A DNA stretch of 64,000 nt from contig NZ_CP114283.1 of the NCBI RefSeq assembly GCF_027107535.1, forward strand, positions 8,742,001-8,806,000. The letters are read 5' to 3'. Source of the DNA: Streptomyces aurantiacus. Lineage in GTDB: Bacteria > Actinomycetota > Actinomycetes > Streptomycetales > Streptomycetaceae. Positions 62,170 through 64,000 of this stretch are shown here, in pieces. The position numbers and the translations under genes are program-made. A model generated the notes under the pieces. That model searched no databases and had not been told where the DNA came from. It worked only from the letters and a program-made list of their open reading frames with translations. Every line of letters starts with the position of its first letter. Position 1 is the stretch's first letter.

Positions 62170-63657
62170 GTGAGCGCCAACCTTCCCCAAGCTTTCGGCT
62201 CCGCTCGAGCAGGGGGAACCCCGCTCGCAGCCGTCGTCGTCCTCGCAGCGGGTGAGGGCACCCGTATGAAGTCGGCCACGCCCAAGGTCCTGCACGACAT
62301 CTGCGGCCGTTCCCTCGTCGGCCATGTACTCGCCGCGGCGGGCGAGTTGGAGCCCGAGAACCTGGTCGTCGTCGTGGGCCACGCCCGTGAGAAGGTCACG
62401 GCGCACCTCGCCGGGACCGCTCCGGGCGTACGGACGGCGGTGCAGGCCGAGCAGAACGGCACGGGGCACGCCGTGCGGATGGGCCTGGAGGAACTGGGCG
62501 GCGTCGTCGACGGCACCGTCGTGGTCGTCTGCGGGGACACGCCCCTGCTCACCGGCGAGACCCTCCAGAAGCTCGCCTCGACGCACACGGACGACGGCAA
62601 CGCGGTCACCGTGCTCACCGCCGAGGTCCCGGACGCCACCGGTTACGGACGTATCGTCCGGGACGGCGCCTCGGGTGCGGTGACGGCGATCGTCGAGCAC
62701 AAGGACGCCTCCGAGTCCCAGCGCGCGATCCGTGAGATCAACTCCGGCGTCTTCGCCTTCGACGGACAGCTGCTCGCGGACGCGCTCGGCAAGGTCCGCA
62801 CGGACAACAGCCAGGGCGAGGAGTACCTGACGGACGTCCTCGGCATCCTCCGGGAGGCTGGGCACCGCGTCGGCGCCGCCGTGGCGGGCGACCACCGCGA
62901 GATCGCCGGCATCAACAACCGCGTGCAGCTGGCGGAGGCCCGCCGCACCCTGAACGACCGTCTGCTGGAGCGCGCGATGCTCGCGGGCGTGACCGTCGTC
63001 GACCCGGCCTCGACGTGGGTCGACGCCACCGTCACCTTCGAGCAGGACGCGATCGTGCACCCCGGCACCCAGCTCCAGGGCGCCACGCACCTGGGCGAGG
63101 GCGCCGAGGTGGGCCCCAACACCCGCCTGAAGGACACCAGGGTGGGCGCGGGCGCGAGGATCGACAACACGGTCGCGGACGGCGCGGAGGTCGGTCCCCA
63201 GGCGAACGTGGGCCCCTACGCGTATCTCCGCCCCGGCACCCGCCTCGGACTGAAGGCCAAGGTGGGTACGTACGTGGAGACGAAGAACGCCTCGATCGGC
63301 GAGGGCACGAAGGTCCCGCACCTCTCGTACGTGGGTGACGCGACGATCGGCGACCACTCCAACATCGGGGCCGCGAGCGTCTTCGTGAACTACGACGGCG
63401 AGGCCAAGCACCACACGACGGTGGGGTCGCACTGCAAGACGGGTTCGGACAACATGTTTGTGGCGCCTGTCACCATCGGGGACGGTGCCTACACCGCCGC
63501 GGGGTCCGTGATCACGAAGGACGTGCCGCCCGGTTCGCTGGCCGTGGCCCGGGGCCAGCAGCGGAATATCGAGGGCTGGGTGGCCCGCAAGCGTCCGGGG
63601 AGCGCGGCTGCGAAGGCCGCGGAGGCGAGCGCCCGGGAGGCGGGCGGCGAAAGCTGA
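62170..63657 (+). CDS. glmU: Bifunctional N-acetylglucosamine-1-phosphate uridyltransferase/glucosamine-1-phosphate acetyltransferase
   Basis: Enzyme of 495 aa making UDP-GlcNAc for the wall. The N-terminal uridyltransferase has AAVVVLAAGEGTRMKSATPK (nucleotide loop) and TVVVVCGDTPLL. The C-terminal left-handed beta-helix (about 260-455) carries hexapeptide repeats, LRPGTRLGLKAKVGTYVETK, and the PHLSYVGDATIG acetyl-CoA region. The extra N-terminal 18 residues and C-terminal KAAEASAREAGG tail are normal for actinobacteria. GTG 62170 is chosen. prs begins 121 bases downstream, as usual. Confidence 0.94.
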   Translation: MSANLPQAFGSARAGGTPLAAVVVLAAGEGTRMKSATPKVLHDICGRSLVGHVLAAAGELEPENLVVVVGHAREKVTAHLAGTAPGVRTAVQAEQNGTGHAVRMGLEELGGVVDGTVVVVCGDTPLLTGETLQKLASTHTDDGNAVTVLTAEVPDATGYGRIVRDGASGAVTAIVEHKDASESQRAIREINSGVFAFDGQLLADALGKVRTDNSQGEEYLTDVLGILREAGHRVGAAVAGDHREIAGINNRVQLAEARRTLNDRLLERAMLAGVTVVDPASTWVDATVTFEQDAIVHPGTQLQGATHLGEGAEVGPNTRLKDTRVGAGARIDNTVADGAEVGPQANVGPYAYLRPGTRLGLKAKVGTYVETKNASIGEGTKVPHLSYVGDATIGDHSNIGAASVFVNYDGEAKHHTTVGSHCKTGSDNMFVAPVTIGDGAYTAAGSVITKDVPPGSLAVARGQQRNIEGWVARKRPGSAAAKAAEASAREAGGES

Positions 63658-63777
63658 CCGGAAAGCGTCGGGCCGGACTCGGCGTACCGTGATAGACGAA
63701 CACCCGCACACCCAGCTGAGACCGCATCTGAGAACTGACTCGACATCCAGCTGAGACACCTCTGAGGAGACAGTGCT

Positions 63778-64000
63778 GTGACCGGGATCAAGACGACCGG
63801 CGAGAAGAAGATGATGTTCTTCTCCGGCCGCGCCCACCCCGAGCTTGCCGAGGAGGTCGCCCACCAGCTGGGTGTCGGGGTCGTCCCGACGAAGGCCTTC
63901 GACTTCGCCAACGGTGAGATCTACGTCCGCTACGAGGAGTCGGCCCGCGGCGCCGACTGCTTCCTGATCCAGAGCCACACGGCTCCGATCAACAAATGGA
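63778..64000 (+). CDS. prs: Ribose-phosphate pyrophosphokinase (5' end only)
   Basis: The reading frame continues past the window end, so only 74 residues are seen: VTGIKTTGEKKMMFFSGRAH then PELAEEVAHQLGVGVVPTKA and the NGEIYVRYEESARGADCFLIQ region, a canonical PRPP synthetase N-terminus. It makes PRPP for nucleotide, His and Trp synthesis. GTG start 63778 has GAGGAG nine bases upstream. Two CCAGCTGAGAC-type words (63711-63721, 63747-63757) stand in the leader; the significance is unclear. Confidence 0.9.
   Translation, partial: MTGIKTTGEKKMMFFSGRAHPELAEEVAHQLGVGVVPTKAFDFANGEIYVRYEESARGADCFLIQSHTAPINKW

Noticed and set aside
63711..63757. Repeated CCAGCTGAGAC words in the prs leader
   Set aside because: Only two copies, no known regulatory motif; could be chance.

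Overview
The window is a 64-kb stretch of a Streptomyces chromosome. GC content is very high, third codon positions are strongly GC-biased, and GTG starts and 4-base ATGA/GTGA stop-start overlaps are frequent. Landmark genes are typical of the conserved core: eno-divIC-DUF501-ppx, rpfA, mfd, glmU-prs, and the tRNA-Leu(UAA) gene known as bldA. No phage, insertion sequence or CRISPR array was seen. It is mostly core chromosome with a few accessory islets.

Layout: 0.1-3.5 kb holds a four-gene OpuC-type glycine betaine/choline ABC importer. 3.6-11.7 kb has a small membrane protein, cystathionine beta-synthase (minus strand), an SGNH hydrolase, a thiolase, small conserved proteins and a BI-1/YccA membrane protein. 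11.8-13.3 kb has pobA and bldA, both minus strand. 13.7-17.0 kb is a LolD/FtsX-type ABC system whose paralogue lies at 41.7-45.1 kb. 17.1-20.0 kb has a cyclopropane-fatty-acid-synthase-like methyltransferase and type II NADH dehydrogenase, the latter with a candidate Rex operator upstream. 20.5-21.1 kb is a Phd/YefM-RelE toxin-antitoxin pair. 21.1-24.7 kb is the ppx/DUF501/divIC/eno run. 25.1-27.1 kb has two resuscitation-promoting-factor-like LysM proteins; the first is preceded by a clear c-di-AMP (ydaO) riboswitch. 27.3-34.9 kb has a P450, MazG, a SurA-like lipoprotein, a Ser/Thr kinase coupled to a membrane protein, and an orphan N6 DNA methylase. 35-41.3 kb has a lipoprotein, a GNAT protein, an HNH lipoprotein and mfd. 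45.6-49.6 kb has an MFS exporter and a probably Tat-exported clan-A glycosidase-like protein.

The accessory islets are the most interesting parts. At 50.1-51.3 kb, three tiny overlapping or closely spaced genes and a decayed fragment look like orphan immunity genes of polymorphic toxin systems. At 55.0-60.3 kb, two divergent pairs combine toxin-type enzymatic domains with SUKH immunity-type domains. The minus-strand pair is a WHH-type HNH nuclease-SUKH fusion and a YrhB-like/Pro-rich/deaminase-like/SUKH-4 protein. The plus-strand pair is a YwqJ-like zinc deaminase and a SUKH-3 protein. None has a visible secretion signal. A perfect 27-bp inverted repeat stands just before the deaminase start. 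This is my best candidate for an undescribed system.

Right after it lies an orphan sensor histidine kinase carrying an in-frame TTA codon, the only TTA I found in the intact genes here. The window also contains the bldA tRNA that would read it. The window ends with a deletion-scarred pseudogene, tRNA-Gln(UUG), glmU and the start of prs.
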